A stretch of 64,000 nucleotides of DNA, from assembly GCA_035561075.1 (NCBI GenBank), contig DATMYF010000062.1, positions 18,378-82,377 of the forward strand, read 5' to 3'. Position 1 is the stretch's first letter. Every line of letters begins with the position of its first letter. Below, in pieces: positions 7,368 to 15,787 of the stretch. The DNA is from JAMCRM01 sp035561075 (GTDB lineage Bacteria > Acidobacteriota > Terriglobia > Bryobacterales > Bryobacteraceae). Position numbers and translations under genes: made by a program. The notes under the pieces were generated by a model. The model worked only from the letters and a program-made list of their open reading frames with translations. It ran no database searches and was not told the origin of the DNA.

Positions 7368-8974
7368 GCCGTTGCCGCCGTATCCGCCTGCGCCAGGGGC
7401 AGGGTCACGGTAAACGTTGTGCCGCTGCCGGGCTCGCTGGTCACATCCACATCGCCGCCGTGAGCCTGCACGATGCCGTAGAGCACGGCAAGCCCCAGCC
7501 CCACGCCCTTGCCCTCGGGTTTGGTGGTGAAAAAGGGGTCGAAGATCCGGGTGAGATTCTCCCGCGGGATGCCCTCGCCATTGTCCTCCACTTCGAGCAG
7601 CAGTGTCTGGCTGCCGCCGTGCGCCCGAGTGCGCACAGCCACGCGGCCGCCGTCTTTGGCATGCGTCGATTCAGCGGCGTTGAGCACCAGATTGAGGATC
7701 ACCTGCTGCATCTGGGAGGCATCGCAGAGCACACTCGGAAGATCCTCCTGCAGGTCGAGATGCATCTCCACGTTGTTGAGCTTCAGTTTGTGGGAGGCGA
7801 GCGAGACGGTGGTGCGGATAATCCGGTTCAGGTCTTCCGGGGAGCGTTGCGGCCGCGAGCGGCGCGAGAAGGAGAGCAGATCCGAAACGATGCGTCCCAC
7901 CCGCGAGGTCTCTCCCACCACCTGCGAGAGGTAGCGGCGGAAGTCCTGCACGCGGTTCGCGGGGACCCCCTCGTCCGTCATGATGCGCTGCATCAACATG
8001 GAGAGGTTGAGCACTCCCGAGACCGGGTTATTGATTTCATGCGCCACGCTGGCCGCAAGTTGCCCGAGCGATGCCAGCCGGTCATTCTTCATGAGCTTCT
8101 GGTGGACCACCTTGAGCTGCGCGGTGCGCCGCTCTACCTTGGACTCCAGGTCCTGGGTGAACTGGTTCAGTTCGTACATGGCGCCGCGCAGGCGCTCCCG
8201 CATGGCATTGAACGAGCGGGAGAGTTCGCCCAATTCCAGGCTGCTGTCGATGATCTCGAACGGCTTGTCCAGGTCCATGGCGCTCACCGCTTTGGTGCCC
8301 TCCACCAATTTACCGATGGGTACGGTGATGAAGCGCCGGGTGAAGAAGTAGATGAAGACGGCGATCAGGATGATCTGGATGGCGGTCACCAGCGCAACCC
8401 GTATCTGAACGGCGGCAATTTCGCGGTCCACCGGTTGGAGGCTGAGAGCGACGTCGAGTACTCCGAGCACCTTGAGCTCAGCCGGATGCGCGTGGCAGGC
8501 GGCCTGGCTGCAGGAGGGCTCGTTGTAGATGGGGGTGACCATGGCGAGACCACGCTCGCCGCCGGCGTCCCGGTAGATGCGGACGCGGGAACGGACGTCC
8601 GGGTGGAGCTTCGGCGACCCCGAGGCGTGGCAGACCGCGCACGTAGCGGCGTCTTTTTCCACCTGCGTGTTGCTGTCTCCGGGGTGGGTCGAGAACATCA
8701 CCTGTCCGGCACGGTTGAACATCCGAATGCGCTCAATGCCCTGCTTTTCGGCGATGGTCTGCATAACCTGGTAGGCGTCGCCGCGGTGGTCGGTGAGCAT
8801 GGCGTGCCAGGTGGCACTGGTGATGGCTTTGGAGAGCTGGTCCGCTCCCAGAATCATGTTTTGCAGCAGTTGCCGCTCTTCCGTCTTGACGTGGACCAGG
8901 CCGGATACCGCCGCCACGATGACCACGATGACGGTCAGGGACAGAACGAGTTTCTGGGCCAAGCGTCGCGGCAA
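7364..8974 (-). CDS. NtrB-like membrane histidine kinase with heme-binding-type sensor domain
   Basis: 536 aa from TTG 8974, which has an AGAGGGGC Shine-Dalgarno upstream. TM1 is at about residues 8-27, followed by an extracytoplasmic domain to about 190, TM2 (190-211), HAMP (about 212-265) and a coiled coil. HisKA has His312 in SVAHEINNPVSG, and the HATPase has NLVLNAAES, DNGEGI, FDPFFTTKPEGKGVGLGL. The extracytoplasmic domain contains CAVCH (112-116), a standard c-type heme motif, and CSQAACH (155-161), a CX4CH variant. If both bind heme, the kinase could sense redox state, oxygen or a small gas. The CX4CH heme site is inference. It pairs with the sigma-54 activator through a 4-nt overlap. 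Confidence 0.88.
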   Translation of the reverse strand: MPRRLAQKLVLSLTVIVVIVAAVSGLVHVKTEERQLLQNMILGADQLSKAITSATWHAMLTDHRGDAYQVMQTIAEKQGIERIRMFNRAGQVMFSTHPGDSNTQVEKDAATCAVCHASGSPKLHPDVRSRVRIYRDAGGERGLAMVTPIYNEPSCSQAACHAHPAELKVLGVLDVALSLQPVDREIAAVQIRVALVTAIQIILIAVFIYFFTRRFITVPIGKLVEGTKAVSAMDLDKPFEIIDSSLELGELSRSFNAMRERLRGAMYELNQFTQDLESKVERRTAQLKVVHQKLMKNDRLASLGQLAASVAHEINNPVSGVLNLSMLMQRIMTDEGVPANRVQDFRRYLSQVVGETSRVGRIVSDLLSFSRRSRPQRSPEDLNRIIRTTVSLASHKLKLNNVEMHLDLQEDLPSVLCDASQMQQVILNLVLNAAESTHAKDGGRVAVRTRAHGGSQTLLLEVEDNGEGIPRENLTRIFDPFFTTKPEGKGVGLGLAVLYGIVQAHGGDVDVTSEPGSGTTFTVTLPLAQADTAATA

Positions 8975-9058
8975 GGTGGTGCCCCTCTGAAGAGCAAAGA
9001 CAGTTCGAACCCCGATTATCTCAAATTGCGCGACCGTGGAGGGAGCCCCGGGCGCCGA

Positions 9059-9607
9059 TTACTTTTCTACTTCGAAATCGAATTCCATCACTTTGCCCCG
9101 CACCACGTAGCAGAGGTAGTACTCCCAGAAACGGCGGGCGCGGACGGAACGGTTCACCAGGAATTCGAAGCCCAGCCATCGCCAGAAGGCCAGCAGTTTC
9201 ACGCGGACCGAGAGTTCCTTGAGCTTCGCCGGGCTGTAATAGCCGAAACCGCCGTGGTCCGGACCGAAGTAGCGGAACGAGAAACTGGTCAGGTGGCTGC
9301 GGTGGGTGGGGTCGCAGAACGAGCTGAAATCGGTGTAGTGCGGGGTCTCGATACGGATGCGCCCGCCGGGGCGCACGAGACGATGGAACTCCTCCATCGT
9401 GCGGATCACGTCGGAGACATGCTCGATGACGTGGATGGCGCGCAGGCGGTCGAAGGAGTTGTCCGCGAAGGGGTAGGGAATATGATCGAGGTCGCAGAGG
9501 ACATCGGCGCGGCTGGCGGGATTGTGGTCAATCCCGACGGCGCCGGGATGTTTACGGATCCCGCAGCCGACGTCTAGCGTCTTCAGGTTGTCGCCGTGGT
9601 CAGGCAC
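9059..9607 (-). CDS. SAM-dependent class I methyltransferase (type 11-like)
   Basis: About 182 aa. The SAM-binding motif I TLDVGCG lies at the extreme N-terminus, followed by GIDHNP, then the DLDHIPYPFADNSFD and VIEHV segments typical of Methyltransf_11 enzymes. The start is uncertain. GTG 9607 is chosen as a compromise; GTG 9637 would overlap the aminotransferase more, and CTG 9588 would overlap its stop almost exactly. It lies directly downstream of the aminotransferase on the same strand with overlapping reading frames, so the two are probably co-translated. The C-terminal half (aromatic, basic) resembles methyltransferases in cell-surface glycan or lipid loci, but the acceptor is unknown. 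Confidence 0.75.
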   Translation of the reverse strand: MPDHGDNLKTLDVGCGIRKHPGAVGIDHNPASRADVLCDLDHIPYPFADNSFDRLRAIHVIEHVSDVIRTMEEFHRLVRPGGRIRIETPHYTDFSSFCDPTHRSHLTSFSFRYFGPDHGGFGYYSPAKLKELSVRVKLLAFWRWLGFEFLVNRSVRARRFWEYYLCYVVRGKVMEFDFEVEK

Positions 9608-10935
9608 TCTTCCAGGATATCGATTGCGAAGTCGCACTGCTCGCGGGTGATGGTGAGGGGCGGGCTGAGCCGCAGGGTGCTGTCCCCGGCGCCCAGCACC
9701 AGCACGCCGCGCTCGAAGGCCAGGGTGGTGATGCGGTCGCGCAACGATCCGAACGGTTCGCGGCTCCCCTGGTCCTTCACCAGTTCGATGCCGATCATCA
9801 GTCCCAGGCCCCGGACCTCCCCCACGTGGGGGAAGCGGCGCGGCCAGTCGCGCAGGCGGTCCATGATGTGTGTCCCCATGCGCGCCGCGTTATCAATCAA
9901 GCGTTCCTCGAGCAGTTCCAGCGTGGTGAGGGCCGCGGCACAGGCCACCGGATTGCCGCCGAAAGTGGAGGCGTGCGCCCCCGGCGGCCATGTCATCAAT
10001 TCCGCACGCGCCACCGTGGCTCCCAGCGGCAGTCCGCTGGCAATCCCCTTGGCTACAGCGAAAATGTCGGGTACGGCGTCGAAGTGCTCCGCCGCCCACA
10101 TCTTGCCGGTGCGCCCTACACCGGACTGAACCTCGTCGAAAATAAGCAGAATCCCATTCCGTTCGGCGATGCGGCGCAGTTCGTCCATAAAGCGGCGGGG
10201 AGGCACGATGTAGCCGCCTTCGCCCTGCACCGGTTCGATCACGATAGCGGCCACCTCACTCGCCGGTGCCACCGTCTTGAGCAACTGGTCTTCAATGAAC
10301 CGGGCGCACTCGACGGCGCAGGTGTTGGGCTCCCGTCCCCACGGGCACCGGTAGCAGTTTGGATAGGGAGCGTGCACGACACCGGGCAGGAGCGGCGAGA
10401 AGCGTTCCCGCTGGACGGTGCGGCGGGCAGTGAGCGAGAGCGCACCCAGGGTGCGGCCATGGAAGGATCCCAGGAAGGCGATAAACTTGTCGCGGCCCGT
10501 GGCGTAGCGCGCCAGCTTCAGGGCGCCTTCTACCGCCTCCGCCCCGGAGTTTCCGAAGGAAACCCGGCGTGGCACGCCGCCAGGCGAGATGGCGGAGAGC
10601 TTTTCGGCCAGCAGCACAAGGTTCTCGTAATAGAAGTCCGTGCCGGACATGTGGATCAGGGTGGCCGCCTGCCGCTGGATGGCTTCCACGACGCGTGGAT
10701 GGCAATGCCCGGTCGCGACCACGGCGATGCCGGCATTGAAATCCAGGAAGCGGTTGCCGTCCACATCCTCGATAATGGCCCCTTCACCGCGGGCGGCCAC
10801 CAGGGGATAGCAGCGCGTGTAAGACGGGGAAACGAAGGTCCCGTCCCGTTCGATGATCTCGGTTGCCCGCGGACCAGGCAGCGGGCCTGCCAATTGCGGC
10901 AGATCCCTTCGGGCCATCTGCAGCCTGTCGGCCAT
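9583..10935 (-). CDS. Class-III pyridoxal-phosphate aminotransferase (acetylornithine/4-aminobutyrate type)
   Basis: 450 aa from ATG 10935, which follows an AGGAGG Shine-Dalgarno 6 nt upstream. It has the omega-aminotransferase signature around the PLP lysine (IFAVAKGIASGLPLGA), preceded by LLIFDEVQSGVGRTGK, and the phosphate-binding FGNSGAEAVEGALKLAR. The Cys-rich insert PNCYRCPWGREPNTCAVEC is one I associate with the archaeal/acidobacterial 4-aminobutyrate/acetylornithine branch. It transfers an omega-amino group to 2-oxoglutarate in the cytoplasm. Substrate (GABA, ornithine derivative or another) cannot be assigned; no arginine or GABA pathway genes are adjacent. A longer in-frame extension to 11091 has no sequence reason to be coding. 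Confidence 0.85.
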   Translation of the reverse strand: MADRLQMARRDLPQLAGPLPGPRATEIIERDGTFVSPSYTRCYPLVAARGEGAIIEDVDGNRFLDFNAGIAVVATGHCHPRVVEAIQRQAATLIHMSGTDFYYENLVLLAEKLSAISPGGVPRRVSFGNSGAEAVEGALKLARYATGRDKFIAFLGSFHGRTLGALSLTARRTVQRERFSPLLPGVVHAPYPNCYRCPWGREPNTCAVECARFIEDQLLKTVAPASEVAAIVIEPVQGEGGYIVPPRRFMDELRRIAERNGILLIFDEVQSGVGRTGKMWAAEHFDAVPDIFAVAKGIASGLPLGATVARAELMTWPPGAHASTFGGNPVACAAALTTLELLEERLIDNAARMGTHIMDRLRDWPRRFPHVGEVRGLGLMIGIELVKDQGSREPFGSLRDRITTLAFERGVLVLGAGDSTLRLSPPLTITREQCDFAIDILEECLTTATT

Positions 10936-11172
10936 GGAAGTCCTCCTATGGTGTTGGTGATTTACAGGGAGAAACCGCAGCGAAGGAGGATTAATCGGAG
11001 CCGAAGAGGCCGGGACGCGATGCTGCTGGCCGCCTGGGCATGAATCCAGTTTATACCCACTGGCAATCGCGAATAATGTAAGACTTACCACACTGTCGAG
11101 GCATGCGTAACGAATGAGACGGAGTTAGCAGTTTGGTAATCGGAATGCAATTCTTGTCGATGACAAACGTCT

Positions 11173-11874
11173 ATGCGACTCATCTGGGCGTCAATTCTGA
11201 TTTCCGCGCTCCTTGCCACCGGCTGTGCGGACAGAACGGCGGGTGTGCCGCAGGCAACTACTGCTTCGGAACAGCCGGCAGAGGTTTCGACCCGGCCGCC
11301 GGGAGAGAGCGGGGCTGTGCGGGCGGTGTCTCCCTTCGGCAGTCGGCAGGTGGTCGAGCCGAGCCGGAATGAGTACACGATCCCGCGGGGAACGGTGTTC
11401 CGGGTGCGGCTGACGCGGGCCGTCGATACCGCCGCCAGCCGGGCGGGGGACCATTTCACCGCCACCTTGGATAATCCCGTCCTGGATGGCACACGGGTGG
11501 TCGTCCCCAGGGGCACGCTCTTCAACGGACACCTGACCTCCGCCAAATCATCCGGCCGGTTGCGCGGGCGGGCGGTGCTGGGGTTGACGCTCGATTCCCT
11601 GGAACTGGCGGGAGTGACGTACCCGGTGGTCACCTCGGCGGTAAGCCGGACGAGCGGCGACCACAAGCGGCGGAACGTCGGGTTGATCGGCGGGGGCTCC
11701 GGCCTGGGGGCGGTTTTGGGAGCCATTGCGGGCGGTCCACAAGGAGCGCTCATCGGCGCCGGAGCGGGCGCCGCGGCCGGCACTGCCGGAGCAGCCATCA
11801 CCGGCAAAAAGAATCTGCGCCTCCCGGCGGAAGCCCTGCTGGCTTTCTCGCTCGAAAAGCCGCTGGTTATATAG
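11173..11874 (+). CDS. Predicted lipoprotein with a glycine-zipper C-terminal region
   Basis: 233 aa. The N-terminus MRLIWASILISALLATGC ends in a lipobox (LATGC), so the mature protein should be lipid-anchored at Cys18. A Pro/Ser/Thr-rich linker is followed by a beta-rich domain (YTIPRGTVFRVRL, then VPRGTLFNGHL) that resembles the VirB10/TrbI-like outer-membrane beta domain. Next comes a Gly/Ala-rich zipper (GLIGGGSGLGAVLGAIAGG and GAGAGAAAGTAG) like those in envelope-stress proteins. No family name is certain. It is transcribed divergently from the aminotransferase and is convergent with the next small exported protein, so it is probably monocistronic. Confidence 0.65.
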   Translation: MRLIWASILISALLATGCADRTAGVPQATTASEQPAEVSTRPPGESGAVRAVSPFGSRQVVEPSRNEYTIPRGTVFRVRLTRAVDTAASRAGDHFTATLDNPVLDGTRVVVPRGTLFNGHLTSAKSSGRLRGRAVLGLTLDSLELAGVTYPVVTSAVSRTSGDHKRRNVGLIGGGSGLGAVLGAIAGGPQGALIGAGAGAAAGTAGAAITGKKNLRLPAEALLAFSLEKPLVI

Positions 11875-11912
11875 GGAGAGAACGCAAGGGGGATGGCAGC
11901 ATCCCCCGAGAA

Positions 11913-12263
11913 TTACTCCCGAATCTCGATCCGGGTGGCCTGGAGTTGGGCTTTCTCGTCAAACTTACCAAGGACGATCACCCGGCGGCCTTCCTTTACC
12001 TCGTCGATAGTGCTGGGCTTGTTCTGGTAGGTAATTTTTGTGTTCGGGCTATAGAGGACCGTCCGTTTGACGGTCCCACGCGCAAGCGTGATGGTGGACG
12101 TATCCTTGTTGATCATCTGGATGCGGCCGCTCAAGCGGTCGCCCGCAATCTTCTTTTTTGCTTCGGCTTTCCCGGGGGCTTGGCCTGGCTCCTGTGCCGT
12201 GGCGTGGGATGCGAGCAACAGGGTCAGCAGAGTCCCCACAAATAGAGCGACAAAACGCTTCAT
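11913..12263 (-). CDS. Small exported OB-fold-like protein (DUF5666-like)
   Basis: 116 aa from ATG 12263, with a strong GGAGG 4 nt upstream. A signal peptide (MKRFVALFVGTLLTLLLASHATAQ) is followed by a short charged linker, then a compact beta domain: LSGRIQMINKDTSTITL, RTVLYSPNTKITY, VKEGRRVIVLGKFDEK, LQATRIEI. This strand pattern is like the small periplasmic DUF5666 domains that share an OB-like fold. Function is unknown. It is separated from the divergent ctaA gene by about 120 nt that must hold both promoters. Confidence 0.65.
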   Translation of the reverse strand: MKRFVALFVGTLLTLLLASHATAQEPGQAPGKAEAKKKIAGDRLSGRIQMINKDTSTITLARGTVKRTVLYSPNTKITYQNKPSTIDEVKEGRRVIVLGKFDEKAQLQATRIEIRE

Positions 12264-12383
12264 AAAACCTCCCGGCAATGCGACTATAGTCCCGAACGTC
12301 ACCGAAGTAAATAGGCGCTGCTCAGGTATGGTAGCGTACAGACGGGACCGAACCGTTCCGTGGCCGGGGAGCATCTGAAAGAC

Positions 12384-13232
12384 ATGTATCGCGTTTGGCT
12401 GCACCGCTATGCGGTGGTTGTTGCGGTTTGTACCTTGCTGCTTTTAGTGGCAGGCGGACTGGTGGCGAGCAACGAAGCTGGCCTGTCGGTGGATTCCTGG
12501 CCTCTGGTGAGGCTCGGCGCATCGCCGGCCACGCCGGGCGCGACGTACGAGTTGGTGCACCGCGCGGTGGCGTCCGTGGTAGGGCTGCTCACCCTCGGGT
12601 TGGCGATATGGCTGTGGCGTGTCGAGCGCCGCCGCTGGATGCGCTGGTTGGGGGTTACGGCCGCCATCGCGGTGGTCGGGCAGGGCATCCTGGGCGGGGT
12701 TGGTATTCGATGGGCGCTGCCGCAGTCAGTCAGCGTGATGCACGCGATCCTGGCGGGCCTGTTTTTTGCCATCACGGTAGCGATTGCGGTGTTCACGTCT
12801 AGAAGCTGGCTGGAAGTGCCGCGGCCCGAAACGCGGCTGTTCCCGCTCGCGGTGGTCGTCTCGGCGGTGCTCCTGGTACAACTCGCCTTGGGCGCGGCGG
12901 TGCGGCACGACGCGCTCGGGGTGGGGCCGCATATCCTGAGCGGAAGCGTCGCTGGGGCTCTTGGGCTCTGGGCTGTCTGGCGGGTGCTGGTGCGGTACGG
13001 CGCGCATACCGAACTGCGCCGTTCGGCACTGGCGCTCCTGACCCTGGGAGTCTGCCAGGCGATGCTCGGGATGGGCGCCTACCTGAGCCGCGTGGCGTTG
13101 ATGCAATCGCCCCAACCGCCGCCGGGGGTGGCGCTGATGTTCACGGTCTCGCATGTCGCCGCGGGTGCGGCGGCCCTGGCGGCGGCGGTGGTCCTGGCGA
13201 TCTACGCATCGCCCAGGGCGGAGGCGGCCTGA
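12384..13232 (+). CDS. ctaA: Heme A synthase (COX15/CtaA family)
   Basis: 282 aa integral membrane protein with about eight hydrophobic segments. The conserved beginning (LHRYAVVVAVCTLLLLVAGGLVASNEAGLSV, read in pieces) has the family's GGLVxSxxAGLS-x-W pattern, and the invariant histidines expected to ligate heme lie in YELVHRAVAS, VSVMHAILAG, VRHDALGVG and TVSHVAAG. It oxidises the C8 methyl of heme O to give heme A for aa3-type cytochrome oxidase. It is first in a six-gene run ending at 16777, with CtaB starting 1 nt after its stop. No cox structural genes are in the window. Confidence 0.85.
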   Translation: MYRVWLHRYAVVVAVCTLLLLVAGGLVASNEAGLSVDSWPLVRLGASPATPGATYELVHRAVASVVGLLTLGLAIWLWRVERRRWMRWLGVTAAIAVVGQGILGGVGIRWALPQSVSVMHAILAGLFFAITVAIAVFTSRSWLEVPRPETRLFPLAVVVSAVLLVQLALGAAVRHDALGVGPHILSGSVAGALGLWAVWRVLVRYGAHTELRRSALALLTLGVCQAMLGMGAYLSRVALMQSPQPPPGVALMFTVSHVAAGAAALAAAVVLAIYASPRAEAA

Positions 13233-13233
13233 A

Positions 13234-14094
13234 GTGCGGGTCGTCCGAGATTACGTGGAGCTAACCAAACCGCGGATCACGTGGCTCATCCTGATGTCCA
13301 CGGGAATCGGATACTGGTTCGGCACCGGCGCGGGACTGAACTGGGTCGCGCTGTTCCACACCGTCCTGGGTACCGGACTGCTGGCCTCCGGCACCGCCGC
13401 CCTGAACCAATGGTACGAACGTGAAGCCGACCGGAAGATGCGCCGCACGGCAGCCCGCCCGCTGCCATCGGGACGCATTTCCGCCCGGGGCGCGCTGCTT
13501 TTCGGCCTGGGGCTTTCGGCTGCGGGCTTCGCCGATCTTTGGCTGGGCACCAACCTGTTGGCAGCGCTGATCGGGGCCTTTACGCTGGCGAGTTACCTCT
13601 GCCTCTACACGCCGCTTAAGCAGCGGACCTGGCTTTCGACCACCGTGGGGGCGATTCCGGGCGCCATGCCGCCGCTGATCGGGTACGCCGCCGCGCGCGG
13701 TACCGTCACCGCCGAAGGCTGGGTACTGGCCGCCATCCTGTTTCTCTGGCAATTCCCGCATTTCTACGCCATCGCCTGGATGTACCGGGAAGATTACGCG
13801 CGCGCCGGCATCCGGATGCTGCCCGTAGTGGAACCGGACGGGCGATCCACCGCGCGGCAGATCGTACTCTATGGCGCGGTCCTCATTCCCGTAAGCCTGC
13901 TGCCCGCGGTGCTGGGAATGTCTGGAACGGTGTACCTGGCGGGGGCGCTCGCGGCGGGGCTGTGGTTCCTTTACTCGGGTGTGCAGGTGGCACGGGAGCG
14001 CACCGTTTTGCGCGCGCGGGGCGTCCTGATGGTATCGGTCCTCTACCTGCCCCTGCTTTACGGTCTTATGCTTTTGGATCGGCCCGGCTTGTGA
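13234..14094 (+). CDS. ctaB: Heme O synthase / protoheme IX farnesyltransferase (CtaB/CyoE)
   Basis: 286 aa from GTG 13234, which has GGAGG about 9 nt upstream inside the end of ctaA. This is a UbiA-superfamily prenyltransferase with the TKPRITWLILMST opening and the first Asp-rich motif in NQWYEREADRKMRRTAARPL. The later segment LFLWQFPHFYAIAWMYREDYARAGIRML (read in pieces) is diagnostic of heme farnesyltransferases. It adds a farnesyl group to heme B, giving heme O, the substrate of CtaA. About nine membrane segments are present. It overlaps the following ATPase gene by 4 nt (GTGA). Confidence 0.92.
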   Translation: MRVVRDYVELTKPRITWLILMSTGIGYWFGTGAGLNWVALFHTVLGTGLLASGTAALNQWYEREADRKMRRTAARPLPSGRISARGALLFGLGLSAAGFADLWLGTNLLAALIGAFTLASYLCLYTPLKQRTWLSTTVGAIPGAMPPLIGYAAARGTVTAEGWVLAAILFLWQFPHFYAIAWMYREDYARAGIRMLPVVEPDGRSTARQIVLYGAVLIPVSLLPAVLGMSGTVYLAGALAAGLWFLYSGVQVARERTVLRARGVLMVSVLYLPLLYGLMLLDRPGL

Positions 14095-14999
14095 TCTCGG
14101 TAAACAACATCACCCACCGGTACGGGTCCCGTGCGGCACTGTCGTATGTCAGCTTCGAAGTGCAGCGGGGAGAAATCTTCGGCCTGTTGGGTCCCAACGG
14201 CGGCGGCAAATCGACGCTGTTCCGGGTGCTCACCACTATGATGTCGCCCAGCGAGGGACAGGCATTGGTGGCCGGCTTCGACGTGTCGCGGCAGCCCGCT
14301 GAGGTGCGCCGCCGTGCCGGCGTGGTCTTCCAGACCCAGAGCCTCGACAAGGCGCTGACCGTGGCGGAGAACCTCCGCAGCCAAGGCCACCTCCACGGGC
14401 TCCATGGGAAGGACTTGGCCGGTCGCATGGAGCGCGCCATGGCCCGGCTCGGGTTGACGGAACGCCGTAATGACCTTGTGGAGACGCTCTCGGGCGGCCT
14501 GCGGCGCCGCTCCGAAATCGCCAAGGCGTTGCTGCACGCCCCGCAGGTGCTATTGATGGACGAGGCCTCCACGGGGCTCGACCCCGGCGCCCGCCGTGAG
14601 CTCTGGCAATATGTCCAGGAGTTGCGGGATCGCGAGGGTGTGACCATATTGTTGACTACCCACATCCTGGACGAAGCCGACCGCTGCGACCGCCTGGTCC
14701 TGCTGCACCGGGGGCAGGTTGTCGCGGAGGGCACTCCTGCGGAATTGCGGTCGAGGATCGGGGGGGACGTAGTGGTGCTGGACACGGGGGACCCCGCGGC
14801 GCTCGCGCCCAGGGTGGAGGAGCGGTTCGGTGTGCACCCGTCCATCGTGGAGGGTACCCTGCGCGTCGAGATTACCAATGGACATAGGTTTATCACCGAG
14901 GTGGTGGAGGCGTTTCCGGGCTCGATCGAGTCGGTGGCGCTGCACAAGCCCACCCTGGAGGACGTATTCGTCCACGAGACAGGAGCGCGAATCGATTGA
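14091..14999 (+). CDS. ABC transporter ATP-binding protein (NatA/CcmA-like, DrrA subfamily)
   Basis: 302 aa from GTG 14091, overlapping the ctaB stop. It has Walker A GPNGGGKST, Q-loop VVFQTQSLDKALTV, Walker B VLLMDEAST with GLDPGARREL, and H-loop TTHILDEAD. The signature is LSGGLRRRSEIAKAL, the LSGGxRRR variant typical of DrrA/NatA-type exporters. It energises the membrane partner encoded next. Placement inside the oxidase-assembly operon suggests export or insertion of a cofactor or copper-related ligand needed for oxidase biogenesis; this is inferred from context only. Confidence 0.88.
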   Translation: MISVNNITHRYGSRAALSYVSFEVQRGEIFGLLGPNGGGKSTLFRVLTTMMSPSEGQALVAGFDVSRQPAEVRRRAGVVFQTQSLDKALTVAENLRSQGHLHGLHGKDLAGRMERAMARLGLTERRNDLVETLSGGLRRRSEIAKALLHAPQVLLMDEASTGLDPGARRELWQYVQELRDREGVTILLTTHILDEADRCDRLVLLHRGQVVAEGTPAELRSRIGGDVVVLDTGDPAALAPRVEERFGVHPSIVEGTLRVEITNGHRFITEVVEAFPGSIESVALHKPTLEDVFVHETGARID

Positions 15000-15787
15000 G
15001 CGCAATTCCATCCGCTGAACAGGCGCTGGCGGCCCCTGCCGCGGCAAAACCGGCGTTCTGGCTGCCCGCCTACACCCTCTGGCTGCGCGAACTGGTGCGC
15101 TTTTGGAGGCAGAAGAGCCGCGTCCTGGGGGTGGTGGCTTCGCCGCTGGTCTTCTGGCTGCTGATGGGCTACGGCTCGGGCGACCTGGGCCGCTTTTTCG
15201 GCGGCGCGGTGGTCCTGACAGTCATGTTCTCGGCCGTCTTCTCGACCATTTCGATCATAGAGGACCGGCGCGAGGGCTTCCTGCTCTCGATGCTGGTCTC
15301 GCCGGCGCCGCGCACCAGCATGGTGCTGGGGAAGATCCTGGGGGCCGCCACGCTGGCCTGGGTGCAGGGACTAATCGTATTGTGCTTCGCACCGCTGGCG
15401 GGGGTCCGCCTGGGTGCCTGGCAACTGCCGGCGCTCGCCGGCGCGGTTTTCCTGGTGGCGTTCGCGCTGACCGGGATCGGGTTCATCATCGCGTGGCAGA
15501 TGGAGTCCACTTCGGGATTCCACGCCATCATGAACCTCCTGTTGGTGCCGATGTGGATGGCCTCGGGGGCGCTATTCCCCATGGCCACCGCGCACGGCTG
15601 GATTCGCGCGATCATGTGGGCGAACCCCCTCACCTACGCGCTCGCGCTGTTGAATGGACTGCTGGGCCTCGGCGATCCCGCTCCGGGCACCGGGACCAGC
15701 CTTTTCGTGACGGGCGCATTCGGGCTGGCGCTGTTGGGCGCGGCCGGAATCCTGGCGTCCCGCCGTACCACTCGAAGCAATGCCTAA
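14996..15787 (+). CDS. ABC-2 type membrane permease
   Basis: 263 aa from TTG 14996 (TTGA overlap with the ATPase stop). A cytoplasmic N-terminus leads to six hydrophobic segments: VLGVVASPLVFWLLMGYG, VVLTVMFSAVFSTISI, TLAWVQGLIVLCFAPL, LAGAVFLVAFALTGIGFII, a segment near FHAIMNLLLVPMWMASGALF, and a C-terminal one. The ABC2_membrane pattern (FSTISIIEDRREGFLLSMLVSP) is clear. It forms the exporter with the preceding ATPase. It overlaps the SCO1 gene by 8 nt. Family and partner are solid; the substrate is unknown. Confidence 0.87.
   Translation: MSAIPSAEQALAAPAAAKPAFWLPAYTLWLRELVRFWRQKSRVLGVVASPLVFWLLMGYGSGDLGRFFGGAVVLTVMFSAVFSTISIIEDRREGFLLSMLVSPAPRTSMVLGKILGAATLAWVQGLIVLCFAPLAGVRLGAWQLPALAGAVFLVAFALTGIGFIIAWQMESTSGFHAIMNLLLVPMWMASGALFPMATAHGWIRAIMWANPLTYALALLNGLLGLGDPAPGTGTSLFVTGAFGLALLGAAGILASRRTTRSNA

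Noticed and set aside
7460..9577. 705-codon + frame opposite the kinase and methyltransferase
   Set aside because: Antisense of two genes with clear motifs; its composition (Val/Gly/His/Glu) is typical of the complement of GC-rich coding DNA.
10936..11091. Longer N-terminus for the aminotransferase
   Set aside because: ATG 10935 has an AGGAGG site at correct spacing and gives the normal family length; the extension is Ser/Pro/His-rich noise.
12264..12404. Longer N-terminus for the small OB-like protein
   Set aside because: The signal peptide and GGAGG site fix ATG 12263 as the start.
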